A stretch of 52,238 nt of DNA, taken from the NCBI GenBank assembly GCA_937897645.1, contig CALCNV010000102.1:1-52238 (forward strand). The letters are read 5' to 3'. Numbering within the stretch: position 1 is the first letter of the stretch; every line of letters begins with the position of its first letter. The notes under the pieces were generated by a model. The model did not search any database. It was not told the origin of the DNA and saw nothing but the letters and a program-made list of their open reading frames with translations. Shown here in pieces: positions 1 through 7,654 of this stretch. A program made the position numbers and the translations under genes. This DNA comes from an uncultured Lysobacteraceae bacterium (lineage in GTDB: Bacteria > Pseudomonadota > Gammaproteobacteria > Xanthomonadales > Xanthomonadaceae).

Positions 1-2
1 TG

Positions 3-911
3 GTGGCCAAGCGCGTGTTCCCGGAACTGTTCGAGACCAGCTCGATCCTGCCGGTAGACGAATATCCGTCGCAGCTGTACGACACACTCGCGGCGTTGTC
101 GCCGCGCCCGGGCGATACGCCGGTGATCGCGCTGCTGACGCCAGGCGTGTTCAACAGCGCGTATTTCGAACATGCCTACCTCGCACAGGCGATGGGCATC
201 GAGCTGGTCGAAGGCAACGACCTCTTCGTTGCCGATGATGACTGCACCTACATGCGCACGGTGTACGGCGCGCAGCGCGTGGACGTGATCTACCGGCGCG
301 TGGATGATCTTTTCATCGATCCGGAAGTGTTCCATCCCGAGTCCGTGCTCGGCGCGCCGGGCCTGATGCGCAGCTGGCGTGCGGGCAAGGTGGCGCTGGC
401 CAATGCTCCGGGCGCAGGCGTGGCCGATGACAAGGTCGTGTTCGCCTACGTGCCGAAGATGATCAAGTACTACCTGGACGAAGATCCCATCCTGCCCAAC
501 GTGCCCAGCTACCTGTGCCACAACGCCAAGGAGCGCAAGTACGTGCTGGAGAACATCGAGAAGCTGGTGGTGAAGCCGGCCAACGAATCCGGCGGCTACG
601 GCATGCTGATCGGGCCGCGCTCCACCAAGCGCGAGCGTGACAAGTTCAAGAAGCTGATCGAAGCCGATCCGCGCAACTACATGGCGCAACCCACCTTGTC
701 GCTGTCCACTGCGCCCATCGTCACCGACGAAGGGCCGTCGCCACGGCATCTGGATTTGCGCCCGTTCGTGTTGTCGCGTGAGGACATCTACGTGACTACC
801 GGCGGGTTGACGCGCGTGGCGATGGAGAAGGGCTCGCTGGTGGTGAATTCTTCGCAGGGCGGTGGTGCGAAAGACACTTGGGTGGTGGATCTCGACGAGG
901 AGGCCGACTGA
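3..911 (+). CDS. Circularly permuted type 2 ATP-grasp protein, C-terminal part (5' truncated by window)
   Basis: This is the C-terminal 302 residues of a circularly permuted ATP-grasp protein (family normally about 470 residues); the N-terminus lies before the window. Visible family blocks include LLTPG followed by AYFEH, LVEGNDL, VIYRRVDD, GLMRSWRAG, DDKVVFAYVP, a Lys-rich VVKPANESGGYGML nucleotide-binding segment, HLDLRPFV and the terminal SSQGGGAKDTWV. The family is predicted to form ATP-dependent amide bonds (amidoligase-like), substrate unknown. Its stop overlaps the start of the alpha-E gene by one base, so the two are coupled. Such pairs are typically found beside a transglutaminase-like gene and the Anbu peptidase; Anbu lies just downstream on the other strand. 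Family call is firm; biochemical role is inference. Confidence 0.93.
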   Translation: MAKRVFPELFETSSILPVDEYPSQLYDTLAALSPRPGDTPVIALLTPGVFNSAYFEHAYLAQAMGIELVEGNDLFVADDDCTYMRTVYGAQRVDVIYRRVDDLFIDPEVFHPESVLGAPGLMRSWRAGKVALANAPGAGVADDKVVFAYVPKMIKYYLDEDPILPNVPSYLCHNAKERKYVLENIEKLVVKPANESGGYGMLIGPRSTKRERDKFKKLIEADPRNYMAQPTLSLSTAPIVTDEGPSPRHLDLRPFVLSREDIYVTTGGLTRVAMEKGSLVVNSSQGGGAKDTWVVDLDEEAD

Positions 912-1852
912 TGCTCTCCCGCGTCGCCGACAATCTCTACTGGTTCAGCCGCTACGTGCGCCGTGCGGAAAACACGGCGCGCCTGGTCGGCGTGGGCAGC
1001 TTGCTGCAGCTGGACTTGCCGCGTTCGGTGCGTTTCGCCTGGCGGCCCATGGTAGATACGGTGGGTGCGGGCGATGCGTTCGCGGAACTGTTCCCAAGTT
1101 CCGGCGACGATGCCACCGATGCTGAAGTCGTACGCTTCCTGCTGCTGGACGAACGCAACAGCTCGTCGTTGCGCAGTTCCGTCGATGCGGCGCGTGAAAT
1201 CCTGCGTGGCATCCGTGACACCTTGCCGCAGGAAGTGTGGGAAGCCATCAACGACCTGTACCTCTATATCGAGGCCAATGGCGAACGCGGCGTCAGCCGG
1301 CGCTATCGGCTGGAGTTCATCACCCGCATCGCCGACGGCTGCCTGAAGGTATCCGGATTGCTGACCGCCAACGTCAGCCGCGATATCGGCTTCCAGTTCC
1401 TGCGCCTGGGCACGGCCATCGAGCAAGCCGACATGACCACGCGCATCATCGATGCGGGTGCGTCCGGTCTGGTGACGCCGCGCAACGAGGACGACCGCGA
1501 GGCGTTCCAGAACATGCAGTGGATGGCGGTGCTGCGCTCGCTCGCCGCGTACCAGATGTACCGTCGCCACGTGCGCCAGCGCGTGACCGCCGAGCACGCG
1601 CTGCGCTTCCTGCTGCAGAACAACGAATTCCCGCGCAGCGTGCAGTTCTGCCTGGCGCGCGCGCAGCACGTGTTGCCGACCATGCCGGCGCGCCCGGGCG
1701 TGGACCGTGGCTTGAATCGCGTGGTGGGTTTGATCCGCAACGCGGATCCGGCCAGCCTGGCTGCGAAGAACCCGGCCGGTTTCATGGACGAGATCCAGGT
1801 GCACCTGGGCACCTTCAATGCGGCGCTGGCCGACGGCTATTTCCGCGGTTAG
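911..1852 (+). CDS. Alpha-E domain protein (DUF403)
   Basis: A 313-residue, largely alpha-helical protein of the alpha-E family. The N-terminus reads as the family hallmark (LSRVADNLYWFSRY followed by RRAENTARL), and an ERGVSRRYRLEF-like block and a TRIADGCLKVSGL helix follow. I chose ATG 911, which shares its A with the TGA of the ATP-grasp gene, over an upstream start, because the family begins almost directly with LSR. The alpha-E protein always travels with the circularly permuted ATP-grasp protein and is thought to act with it, but no reaction is established. In many genomes a transglutaminase-like gene follows directly; here the next thing is an inverted repeat and then the convergent anbu gene. 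Confidence 0.92.
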   Translation: MLSRVADNLYWFSRYVRRAENTARLVGVGSLLQLDLPRSVRFAWRPMVDTVGAGDAFAELFPSSGDDATDAEVVRFLLLDERNSSSLRSSVDAAREILRGIRDTLPQEVWEAINDLYLYIEANGERGVSRRYRLEFITRIADGCLKVSGLLTANVSRDIGFQFLRLGTAIEQADMTTRIIDAGASGLVTPRNEDDREAFQNMQWMAVLRSLAAYQMYRRHVRQRVTAEHALRFLLQNNEFPRSVQFCLARAQHVLPTMPARPGVDRGLNRVVGLIRNADPASLAAKNPAGFMDEIQVHLGTFNAALADGYFRG

Positions 1853-1858
1853 ACGGCG

Positions 1859-1935
1859 GTAGGAGCGCCCGATGGGCGCGAGCTCTTGGGTACACGTCAG
1901 GAAATCAAAAGCTCGCGCCCATGGGGCGCTCCTAC
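1859..1935. repeat. GTAG inverted repeat at convergent junction (GGGCGCGAGCTC class)
   Basis: Two arms start with GTAGGAGCGCCC and face each other around an A/T-richer spacer; each arm also contains a GGGCGCG palindrome. Near-identical elements occur at 5108, 19169, 40213 and 49094. It fills the gap between the alpha-E gene and anbu, and the distal arm supplies the TAG stop of anbu (reverse strand). It looks like the GTAG-headed REP pairs known from Stenotrophomonas; a strong hairpin in either direction is expected. Confidence 0.9.
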
Positions 1936-2765
1936 TGCTGGCCGGAGGCATCACCCGGGTCGGGGCGCGGTGCGACGCGGCGTGGTGGCAGGGGAGGCAG
2001 TGACGAAGCGGGTTCGTCTTCCTTGGCGCGTTCCGGTTCCCATGGGAAACGCGGCAAGCTGTGCACCGCCGCTTCCAGCTTGCGCGACCAGGTTTCATGG
2101 ATTTCCGAGTACAGCGGCGTGTCGCCTTCCATGCGCAGCTTCTGGGTGATCTTCAGGTCGCCGGCGCGCACGAGTGCCATGTCGATCGGCAGGCCCACCG
2201 ACAGATTGGAGCGGATGGTCGAATCCAGCGACACCAGCGCGCAACGCGCGGCGTCTTCCAGCGTCGTCTGCGGGCGCAGGATGCGGTCCAGGATGGGTTT
2301 GCCGTATTTCGATTCGCCGATCTGCAGGTAGGGCGTTTCCGGCGACGTGGCGATGCAATTGCCCAGCGGGTAGACCATGTACAGGCCGGGGCGCTCGCCG
2401 GCGATCTGGCCGCCCAGGATCAAGGTGGACTGCACGCTGACGCCGCTCTGCTGCGCGTCATCGCTCATCTTCACCTGGCTGGCGACCAGCACCTCGCCCA
2501 CGTACTCGGCGACTTCGTACAGATGGGTGAAGGTGCGCAGGCTGCGCGTGGCCTTGGGGTCTTCGGCGTCGCGCGCCAGTCGCGAAATGGTGAGCTGGGT
2601 GGTCGCCAGGTTGCCGGCGGACATGATGACGAAGACGCGGTCGCCGGGATATTCGAACACATGCATCTTGCGGTACACGCGCACGTCGTCGAACGAGGCG
2701 CTGGTGCGTGTATCCGCGGCGAAGACCAGGCCTTCGTCTGTTTCTATGCCGACGCAATAGGTCAT
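1932..2765 (-). CDS. anbu: Anbu: proteasome-type peptidase (ancestral beta subunit)
   Basis: A 277-residue member of the Ntn-hydrolase proteasome fold, Anbu subfamily. The sequence begins MTYCVG, so Met removal would expose Thr as residue 1; Asp17 (in FAADTRT) and Lys32 (in YRKMH) match the catalytic Asp and Lys of proteasome beta subunits. No propeptide is present, as expected for Anbu. C-terminal residues 235-277 are Pro/Arg-rich and probably disordered. Known Anbu proteins form open helical or lock-washer assemblies, with weak or undetected peptidase activity. It lies beside ATP-grasp and alpha-E genes, the standard Anbu neighbourhood, but is transcribed towards them rather than with them, and the usual transglutaminase is absent from the visible part. 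The TAG stop lies in the GTAG repeat. Confidence 0.92.
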   Translation of the reverse strand: MTYCVGIETDEGLVFAADTRTSASFDDVRVYRKMHVFEYPGDRVFVIMSAGNLATTQLTISRLARDAEDPKATRSLRTFTHLYEVAEYVGEVLVASQVKMSDDAQQSGVSVQSTLILGGQIAGERPGLYMVYPLGNCIATSPETPYLQIGESKYGKPILDRILRPQTTLEDAARCALVSLDSTIRSNLSVGLPIDMALVRAGDLKITQKLRMEGDTPLYSEIHETWSRKLEAAVHSLPRFPWEPERAKEDEPASSLPPLPPRRVAPRPDPGDASGQQ

Positions 2766-3008
2766 TTCGGGGCCGTTGTGCTGTGCATCAAGGATTCTAG
2801 GCGCGCCCCGCAGGCTTGGCTAGCACTGGATTGCGAGTCGTCACAGCCCTTGACCACGAGAGGTGGTACTTTCGCCCCGGCTTGGAGTGATGCATGCAGG
2901 TGTTTGCCCCCGCAGGGCCTGTCGCAGCGCGTAATCCCCGAGCTGGGCAGTCGCCTGCGGGCACATTAAACTGCCTTCTCACAATTCCCCTGACGTGGAG
3001 TGCCAACC

Positions 3009-3353
3009 ATGAAGTCCAAGATGTCCGTTTTGCGCGTGGTGCCAATTGCCCTGGTTTCCGTCCTGCTGGTCGCTGGCTGCAGGAGCACTCCTGATCCCGG
3101 CAACACCTTCAGCCGCAGTGGCAGCCAGCAAGTGAACAGCGTCGAGCCGGGCGTGGTCGAAAGCGTCCGCGTGGTAACGCTGGAAAGCAGCCGTCGTTTG
3201 ACGCCGTCCGGCCAGGGCCTCGAAGTCATCGTGCGCAAGGACAGTGGCCAGACCGTGGCCATCGTGCAGGAAGGCCCGATTGATGCGTTCCGCGCCGGCG
3301 ACCTGGTCAACGTGACCAACGACGGTTCGACGACGCGCGTCAGCCGTCGCTGA
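3009..3353 (+). CDS. Small outer-membrane-type lipoprotein
   Basis: A 114-residue predicted lipoprotein. ATG 3009 is preferred over a GTG nine bases upstream because a GGAG lies just before it. The signal peptide runs to a lipobox VAGC with Cys24. The mature part has a beta-rich pattern (VESVRVV, GLEVIVRKDSGQTVAIVQ, RAGDLVNV) resembling the C-terminal domain of SlyB/Pcp-type lipoproteins, but it lacks the glycine zipper that precedes that domain there. So it is a SlyB-C-like protein of unknown role, probably in the periplasm or on the outer membrane inner leaflet. The gene is monocistronic: a strong intrinsic terminator follows 23 bases after the stop. No clear promoter could be assigned in 2766-3008. 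Confidence 0.82.
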   Translation: MKSKMSVLRVVPIALVSVLLVAGCRSTPDPGNTFSRSGSQQVNSVEPGVVESVRVVTLESSRRLTPSGQGLEVIVRKDSGQTVAIVQEGPIDAFRAGDLVNVTNDGSTTRVSRR

Positions 3354-3376
3354 TCACGACGACGTGATCCACCCGG

Positions 3377-3415
3377 CAGGCGTCCGTGGCCCAGGCTGCG
3401 GACGCCTGTTTTTTT
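3377..3415 (+). terminator. Intrinsic terminator of the small lipoprotein gene
   Basis: A perfect 10-bp stem (CAGGCGTCCG paired with CGGACGCCTG) with a 12-base loop is followed by seven consecutive T. It ends 22 bases or more after the upstream stop codon and isolates that gene from the methyltransferase gene. Confidence 0.93.
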
Positions 3416-3507
3416 GAACGAGGCTGCGCGACTTTCCTCTGCTGGTGTATGTCGCGGCATGGATGACCTCGGCTAAGCTTCCCGCTGTTTCCTCCACGGC
3501 AATCCCC

Positions 3508-4692
3508 ATGCAAGCCGAGCTACCCCAGCCCGATGCCGATGCGCTGCGGCACAGCGCCCAGCTGAGCCGGTTGATCCGCGACGAGATCCGCGCATCCGGC
3601 GGCAGCATTCCGTTCTCGCGCTTCATGGAGCGCTGCCTGTATGCACCGGGCCTGGGCTATTACAGCGCTGGCAGCACCAAGTTCGGCGCAGCCGGTGATT
3701 TCGTCACCGCGCCCGAGATCGGCCCGCTGTTCGCCAGTTGCGTGGCCGAAGCGGTGGCGCCGGTGTTGCAGGAACTCGGACCTGAAGCGGAGTTCGTCGA
3801 GATTGGTGGCGGCAGCGGCGCATTCGCCGAGGTCATGCTCAAGCGTCTGCTCGCACTGGATGCATTGCCGGCGCGTTACGCCATCCTGGAACCCAGCGCC
3901 GACCTGCGTGAACGCCAGCGCGAACGTCTGGGTCGCAGCCTGATTCCGCCGGTGTTCGACCTGGTCGAATGGCTGGATGGACCGCCGGATGAAAACTGGA
4001 ACGGCGTGCTGTTCGCCAATGAAGTGATCGATGCGCTGCCGACACCGCGCTTCACCTTGCACGAAGGCGAGGTGTTCGAGGAACACGTGGCACTGGGTGG
4101 CGATGGCGGTTTCATTCGCAGCGACCGGCCTGCCGATCCCCTGCTGGCGGCCAGCGTGCGCCACGTCGAGCGCAACCTGGAAAGGCCCTTCGTGGACGAT
4201 TACCGCTCCGAGCTGCTGCCGCAGCTCCCGTACTGGATACAGGCGGTGATGGGCGGCCTGCAGTCCGGCGCGATGCTGTTCGTCGATTACGGCTATCCAC
4301 GCCGCGAGTTCTACCTGCCGCAGCGCGATGAGGGCACCTTGCGCGCCTTCTATCGGCATCGCACGCATAACGATGCGTATGCGTGGCCGGGTTTGCAGGA
4401 TCTCACTGCATCGGTCGACTTCACTGCGTTGGCGGAGGCTGGGACGCAATCCGGTTTTGATCTCGCCGGCTACTGCAACCAGGCCAGTTTCCTGTTCGGC
4501 AATGGCTTGCAGCAACGGCTGGAGGAAGCGGAAGCGCGTGCTGACGAAACCCGCATGCAGCGTTTCCGCAACGAAGCCAGGCACCTGACCTTGCCCAGCG
4601 AAATGGGCGAGCGTTTCCAGGTGATGGGCTTCTCGCGCGACGTGGAGTTCGGCGCGGCGTTCCTGCTCGGTGACCAGACATGGCGGCTGTGA
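3508..4692 (+). CDS. SAM-dependent methyltransferase, MidA/NDUFAF7 family (DUF185)
   Basis: A 394-residue class I SAM methyltransferase of COG1565. The start region contains the family motif FMERCLYAPGLGYYS, the SAM-binding loop is GGGSG at residues 100-104 within FVEIGGGSGAFAE, and ANEVIDALP and FVDYGYPRREFY follow. Mitochondrial homologues dimethylate an arginine of complex I subunit NDUFS2; the bacterial substrate is not established. I placed the start at ATG 3508, because the family starts close to the SRLIRDEI helix and the upstream in-frame ATG at 3445 adds unrelated residues. The 3' end overlaps the VanZ-like gene by 13 bases, suggesting coupled translation. Confidence 0.9.
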   Translation: MQAELPQPDADALRHSAQLSRLIRDEIRASGGSIPFSRFMERCLYAPGLGYYSAGSTKFGAAGDFVTAPEIGPLFASCVAEAVAPVLQELGPEAEFVEIGGGSGAFAEVMLKRLLALDALPARYAILEPSADLRERQRERLGRSLIPPVFDLVEWLDGPPDENWNGVLFANEVIDALPTPRFTLHEGEVFEEHVALGGDGGFIRSDRPADPLLAASVRHVERNLERPFVDDYRSELLPQLPYWIQAVMGGLQSGAMLFVDYGYPRREFYLPQRDEGTLRAFYRHRTHNDAYAWPGLQDLTASVDFTALAEAGTQSGFDLAGYCNQASFLFGNGLQQRLEEAEARADETRMQRFRNEARHLTLPSEMGERFQVMGFSRDVEFGAAFLLGDQTWRL

Positions 4693-5093
4693 ACCGCGCG
4701 ACGTGGTTGAAGCCATTGCGCTGGCCGCGCCTGTGGCTGTCGCTGTGGGGAGTGGCGATCCTGGTGGTGATCGTGGTCTGCCTGATGCCGATGCCGGCGA
4801 TGCCGCCGTTGCCGGACAACAGCGACAAGATCGAACACCTGCTCGCCTATTTCTTCCTGGCTGCGTTGGCAGTCCAATTATTCCAAGGCCGTCGCGCGCT
4901 CTGGATCATCGCCATGGCCCTGGTAGTGATGGGCATAGGCATCGAAATTGCACAGGGCGTGTTGACGGCGCATCGCGCGGCGGATCCGCGCGATGCGCTG
5001 GCCAACACCATCGGCGTGCTGCTGGGCATGGCCACGCTGCTCACGCCGTGGCGCGACCTGCTCCAGCGTTTCGAGAAGCGATTGTCCTGGTAA
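4680..5093 (+). CDS. VanZ-like integral membrane protein
   Basis: A 137-residue protein with about four hydrophobic segments (about residues 19-37, 53-66, 72-90 and 104-122). The DKIEHLLAYFFLA motif around residues 49-61 and GIGIEIAQG followed by RAADPRDALANTIG are diagnostic of the VanZ-like superfamily. VanZ confers low-level teicoplanin tolerance in enterococci, but most proteobacterial homologues have no known role and this one should not be read as a resistance gene. ATG 4680 lies inside the end of the upstream methyltransferase gene. Confidence 0.85.
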   Translation: MAAVNRATWLKPLRWPRLWLSLWGVAILVVIVVCLMPMPAMPPLPDNSDKIEHLLAYFFLAALAVQLFQGRRALWIIAMALVVMGIGIEIAQGVLTAHRAADPRDALANTIGVLLGMATLLTPWRDLLQRFEKRLSW

Positions 5094-5107
5094 CTACCAT
5101 CACACGG

Positions 5108-5190
5108 GTAGGAGCGCCCCATGGGCGCGAGCTCTTCATCCTGGCGTATCGGTGAAGCCTCAAGAGCTCGCGCCCATGGGGCGCTCCTAC
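5108..5190. repeat. GTAG inverted repeat at convergent junction
   Basis: Same GTAGGAGCGCCCCATGGGCG class as 1859-1935, arms head-to-head, lying between the convergent VanZ-like and hexosaminidase genes. Confidence 0.9.
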
Positions 5191-5205
5191 CGGGTCGGCG
5201 TTTGA

Positions 5206-7557
5206 TTACCTGGGTTGCAAGGTCACCTTATCCATCACCCACATGGTCGGGCGCGTGTCGCCGGTGAAGACCATGCACAGGTCGTGCTTGCCTTGCGTGC
5301 CGGCAGGTAGCTCCGCACTCAGTTCGATGAATCCGTCTTTGCCGGGAGCAGCCGGCAGCGGCACGCTGGCCAGCAACTCGCCCTTGCAGCCGCCTGCGCG
5401 GATATCCAGTTCACCGTGCGCGCTGCGTGCCGGCTCGAAGGTGCGATGCGGTTCGTCGTGCGCCAACTGGAAGTAATACGGAATCTGCCCGGCACGCACC
5501 TGGATCGATGCAATGTCGTCCAGGTCGGCCGCGTTCCACTGCCAGCACGGGTAGAAGATGGTGGTGTTGAAAATGGCGCGTTCGCCGTCGGCGGGGCCAT
5601 CGTCCTCGAGGCGCAGCAACAGGCGTCCGGCGTCCGGGCAGATCGACAGGCTTTCGTCTGTCTGCTGCAGCAGCGACTGCGTGTCGAATGCCTGCGTGCT
5701 CGACGCGGCAAGTGGCTTGCCTTCGAAGAACGCGGCGGCGTTGATGGTGCCGGGCAAGGTCAATGCCACCGGTGATTCGTAGCGCGGCGACTGCATCGTC
5801 GGCGTGCTGCCATCCGTGGTGTAGTGGATGTCGTAGCCCAGCGGGTTGGACAGCGTCACCGTTGCCGTTCCCAGTTTGCGGTCGCCCTTCGCCAGCATGT
5901 CCACCGCGAAAGGAGTCTTTGCGTACCCCAGTCCCAGTGCGTCATAACGCTGCAACTGTCGCGGCAGTCGCTTCAGGAAATCCGCATAGTCCTTGCGTTC
6001 GGCCGGTGACCAGCCGGTTTCGGCGACCGCCGCCAGGCGTGGGAACACGTTGTGTTGCAGGCGCTCGAACGTACGCGTGTGCTCGGTCCACATGTTCGCC
6101 TGCAGGCCCAGGATGTGCTGGCGCTTGTCTGCTTCCAGCTGCGCGGGTATCGGCTCGAAGTTGTAGACCTGCTTGAGCGGTATCGTGGCCGGGCGACCCG
6201 GCGGCTCATGCGGCGAATCGGTTTGCAGGTAGTCCAGGTACAGGTCACCTGAGGGTGACATCACCACGTCGTGGCCCTGGCGTGCGGCTTGCAGTCCGCC
6301 CTCAATGCCACGCCATGACATCACCGTCGCTTCTGCGGGCAGCTTGGCTTCCAGGATCTCGTCCCAGCCAATCAGGCGCTTGCCGTGCCCGGCCAGGTAT
6401 TTTTCCAGGCGCTCCACCAGGTGGCCCTGCATGGCCATCTCGTCCTTCGCGCCGACTTCGCGCATGCGCTGCTGCACGCGTGCCGACGCTTCCCACTGGT
6501 CCTTCACCGCTTCGTCGCCGCCAATGTGCACGTAGGTGCCGGGAAACAGCGTGACCACTTCGCCCAATACGTTTTCGAAGAAGCGGTACGTGCTTTCTTC
6601 GGTGTTGACCAGGTTGGGGAACACGCCCCACTCGCTGGACGGCAGCAATGGCGTGTCGATCGTGCCAATTTCCGGATACGCCGCGATGGCCGCCGTCGCG
6701 TGTCCGGGGACGTTGATTTCCGGGACGATGGTGATGTGGCGCTCGGCGGCGTACTGGACCACGTCGCGGACCTGCTCCTGCGTGTAGAAGCCGCAGTACG
6801 GACGCGGCGCGCCCGTCTTCGGATCCTTGCCGCCGTCGCCGGCGGGAATGCGGCAGCCGCCGATCTCGGTGAGCTTGGGGTATTGCTTGATCTCGATGCG
6901 CCAGCCCTGGTCATCGGTCAGGTGCCAGTGCAGGGTGTTGAGCTTGTGCAGCGCCATCGCGTCGATGGTCCGCTTCACTTCGTCCACGCTCCAGAAGTGG
7001 CGGGACGGGTCCATCATGAAACCGCGCCAGCCGAAGCGCGGCGCGTCTTCGATGCGCAGCGCGGGCACCTGCAGCGTGTCGGATGCGGAGGCTTCCGGCA
7101 GCGCCTGCCACAACGTCACGCCGCCATAGAACAAGCCGGCCGCGTCACTGGCGGACACCACTATCCCCTGCGGAGTCACTTCAAGCCGGTAGCTTTCGGG
7201 CTTGCCGCCAGCGTTGGATGCTTTCAGGGAGAACACGATGGCGTTGTCGGCCGCGCCCTGGTCGGTGATGTTCAAGTCCAGGCCATGGGTTTTCTTGACC
7301 GTGCGCTGGAACTGTTCCGCCGCCGCGCGTGCTTCCGCGCCGTTGGCAACGATCACGGTGGCAGCAGACAGGGCGAAGCTGCCGTCCTGCAATTGAAGCG
7401 ACGCGGGCGCCGGGATGAAGGACGGCGCCGGCGCGGCGACCCGGGCCGGCGCACTGGCCTGTGCACAGGCCGCCAGCGCGACAGTCAACAACAGGGCGGG
7501 GAATGTCCGCCATGGAAATCGGGAAAGCGTCATCGCGGCATCCGTTGTCATGGTCAT
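5206..7557 (-). CDS. GH20 beta-N-acetylhexosaminidase, lipoprotein
   Basis: A 783-residue family 20 glycoside hydrolase that would release terminal GlcNAc from chitin or peptidoglycan fragments. The signal peptide ends in a lipobox ALAAC (Cys31), so it is probably an envelope lipoprotein. An N-terminal GH20b-like domain precedes the TIM barrel; HWHLTDDQGWRIE and the catalytic pair Asp348-Glu349 in HIGGDEAV are visible. A chitobiase C-terminal-like domain (YTTDGSTPTM) follows, then about 130 further residues ending GTQGKHDLCMVFTG and MWVMDKVTL, resembling the end of a CBM6-type beta-sandwich. ATG 7557 was chosen because the upstream in-frame TTG lies inside a terminator; ATG 7533 is possible. 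It sits next to the GlcNAc receptor and kinase, feeding that pathway. Confidence 0.94.
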   Translation of the reverse strand: MTMTTDAAMTLSRFPWRTFPALLLTVALAACAQASAPARVAAPAPSFIPAPASLQLQDGSFALSAATVIVANGAEARAAAEQFQRTVKKTHGLDLNITDQGAADNAIVFSLKASNAGGKPESYRLEVTPQGIVVSASDAAGLFYGGVTLWQALPEASASDTLQVPALRIEDAPRFGWRGFMMDPSRHFWSVDEVKRTIDAMALHKLNTLHWHLTDDQGWRIEIKQYPKLTEIGGCRIPAGDGGKDPKTGAPRPYCGFYTQEQVRDVVQYAAERHITIVPEINVPGHATAAIAAYPEIGTIDTPLLPSSEWGVFPNLVNTEESTYRFFENVLGEVVTLFPGTYVHIGGDEAVKDQWEASARVQQRMREVGAKDEMAMQGHLVERLEKYLAGHGKRLIGWDEILEAKLPAEATVMSWRGIEGGLQAARQGHDVVMSPSGDLYLDYLQTDSPHEPPGRPATIPLKQVYNFEPIPAQLEADKRQHILGLQANMWTEHTRTFERLQHNVFPRLAAVAETGWSPAERKDYADFLKRLPRQLQRYDALGLGYAKTPFAVDMLAKGDRKLGTATVTLSNPLGYDIHYTTDGSTPTMQSPRYESPVALTLPGTINAAAFFEGKPLAASSTQAFDTQSLLQQTDESLSICPDAGRLLLRLEDDGPADGERAIFNTTIFYPCWQWNAADLDDIASIQVRAGQIPYYFQLAHDEPHRTFEPARSAHGELDIRAGGCKGELLASVPLPAAPGKDGFIELSAELPAGTQGKHDLCMVFTGDTRPTMWVMDKVTLQPR

Positions 7558-7569
7558 GGGAGAGTGCCT

Positions 7570-7603
7570 AAAAAAACGGGCCCGGGACAAGTCCTGGGCC
7601 CGT
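7570..7603 (-). terminator. Intrinsic terminator of the TonB-dependent receptor gene
   Basis: Read on the reverse strand, ACGGGCCCAGGAC pairs with GTCCCGGGCCCGT (one G-T/wobble position, 2-base loop) and is followed by seven T. It lies about 50 bases past the receptor stop and 12 bases before the hexosaminidase start, so the hexosaminidase probably needs its own initiation or read-through. Confidence 0.88.
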
Positions 7604-7654
7604 GAGGGAAACGTATCACCTGCAGCGCTGCATCACGTGCAGCCTTGCATCGAC

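Noticed and set aside
788..2098. A 436-residue reverse open frame over the alpha-E gene
   Set aside because: Antisense to a clear DUF403 gene, low-complexity Arg/His/Ala composition, no motif; shadow frame.
2766..3008. tRNA or small RNA gene in the anbu-lipoprotein gap
   Set aside because: No cloverleaf, no CCA end and no clear promoter-terminator pair found by eye; I see nothing I can support in it.
4680..5093. Glycopeptide resistance gene (vanZ)
   Set aside because: Only the VanZ-like fold is present; no vanHAX genes and Gram-negative context. No resistance role is supported.
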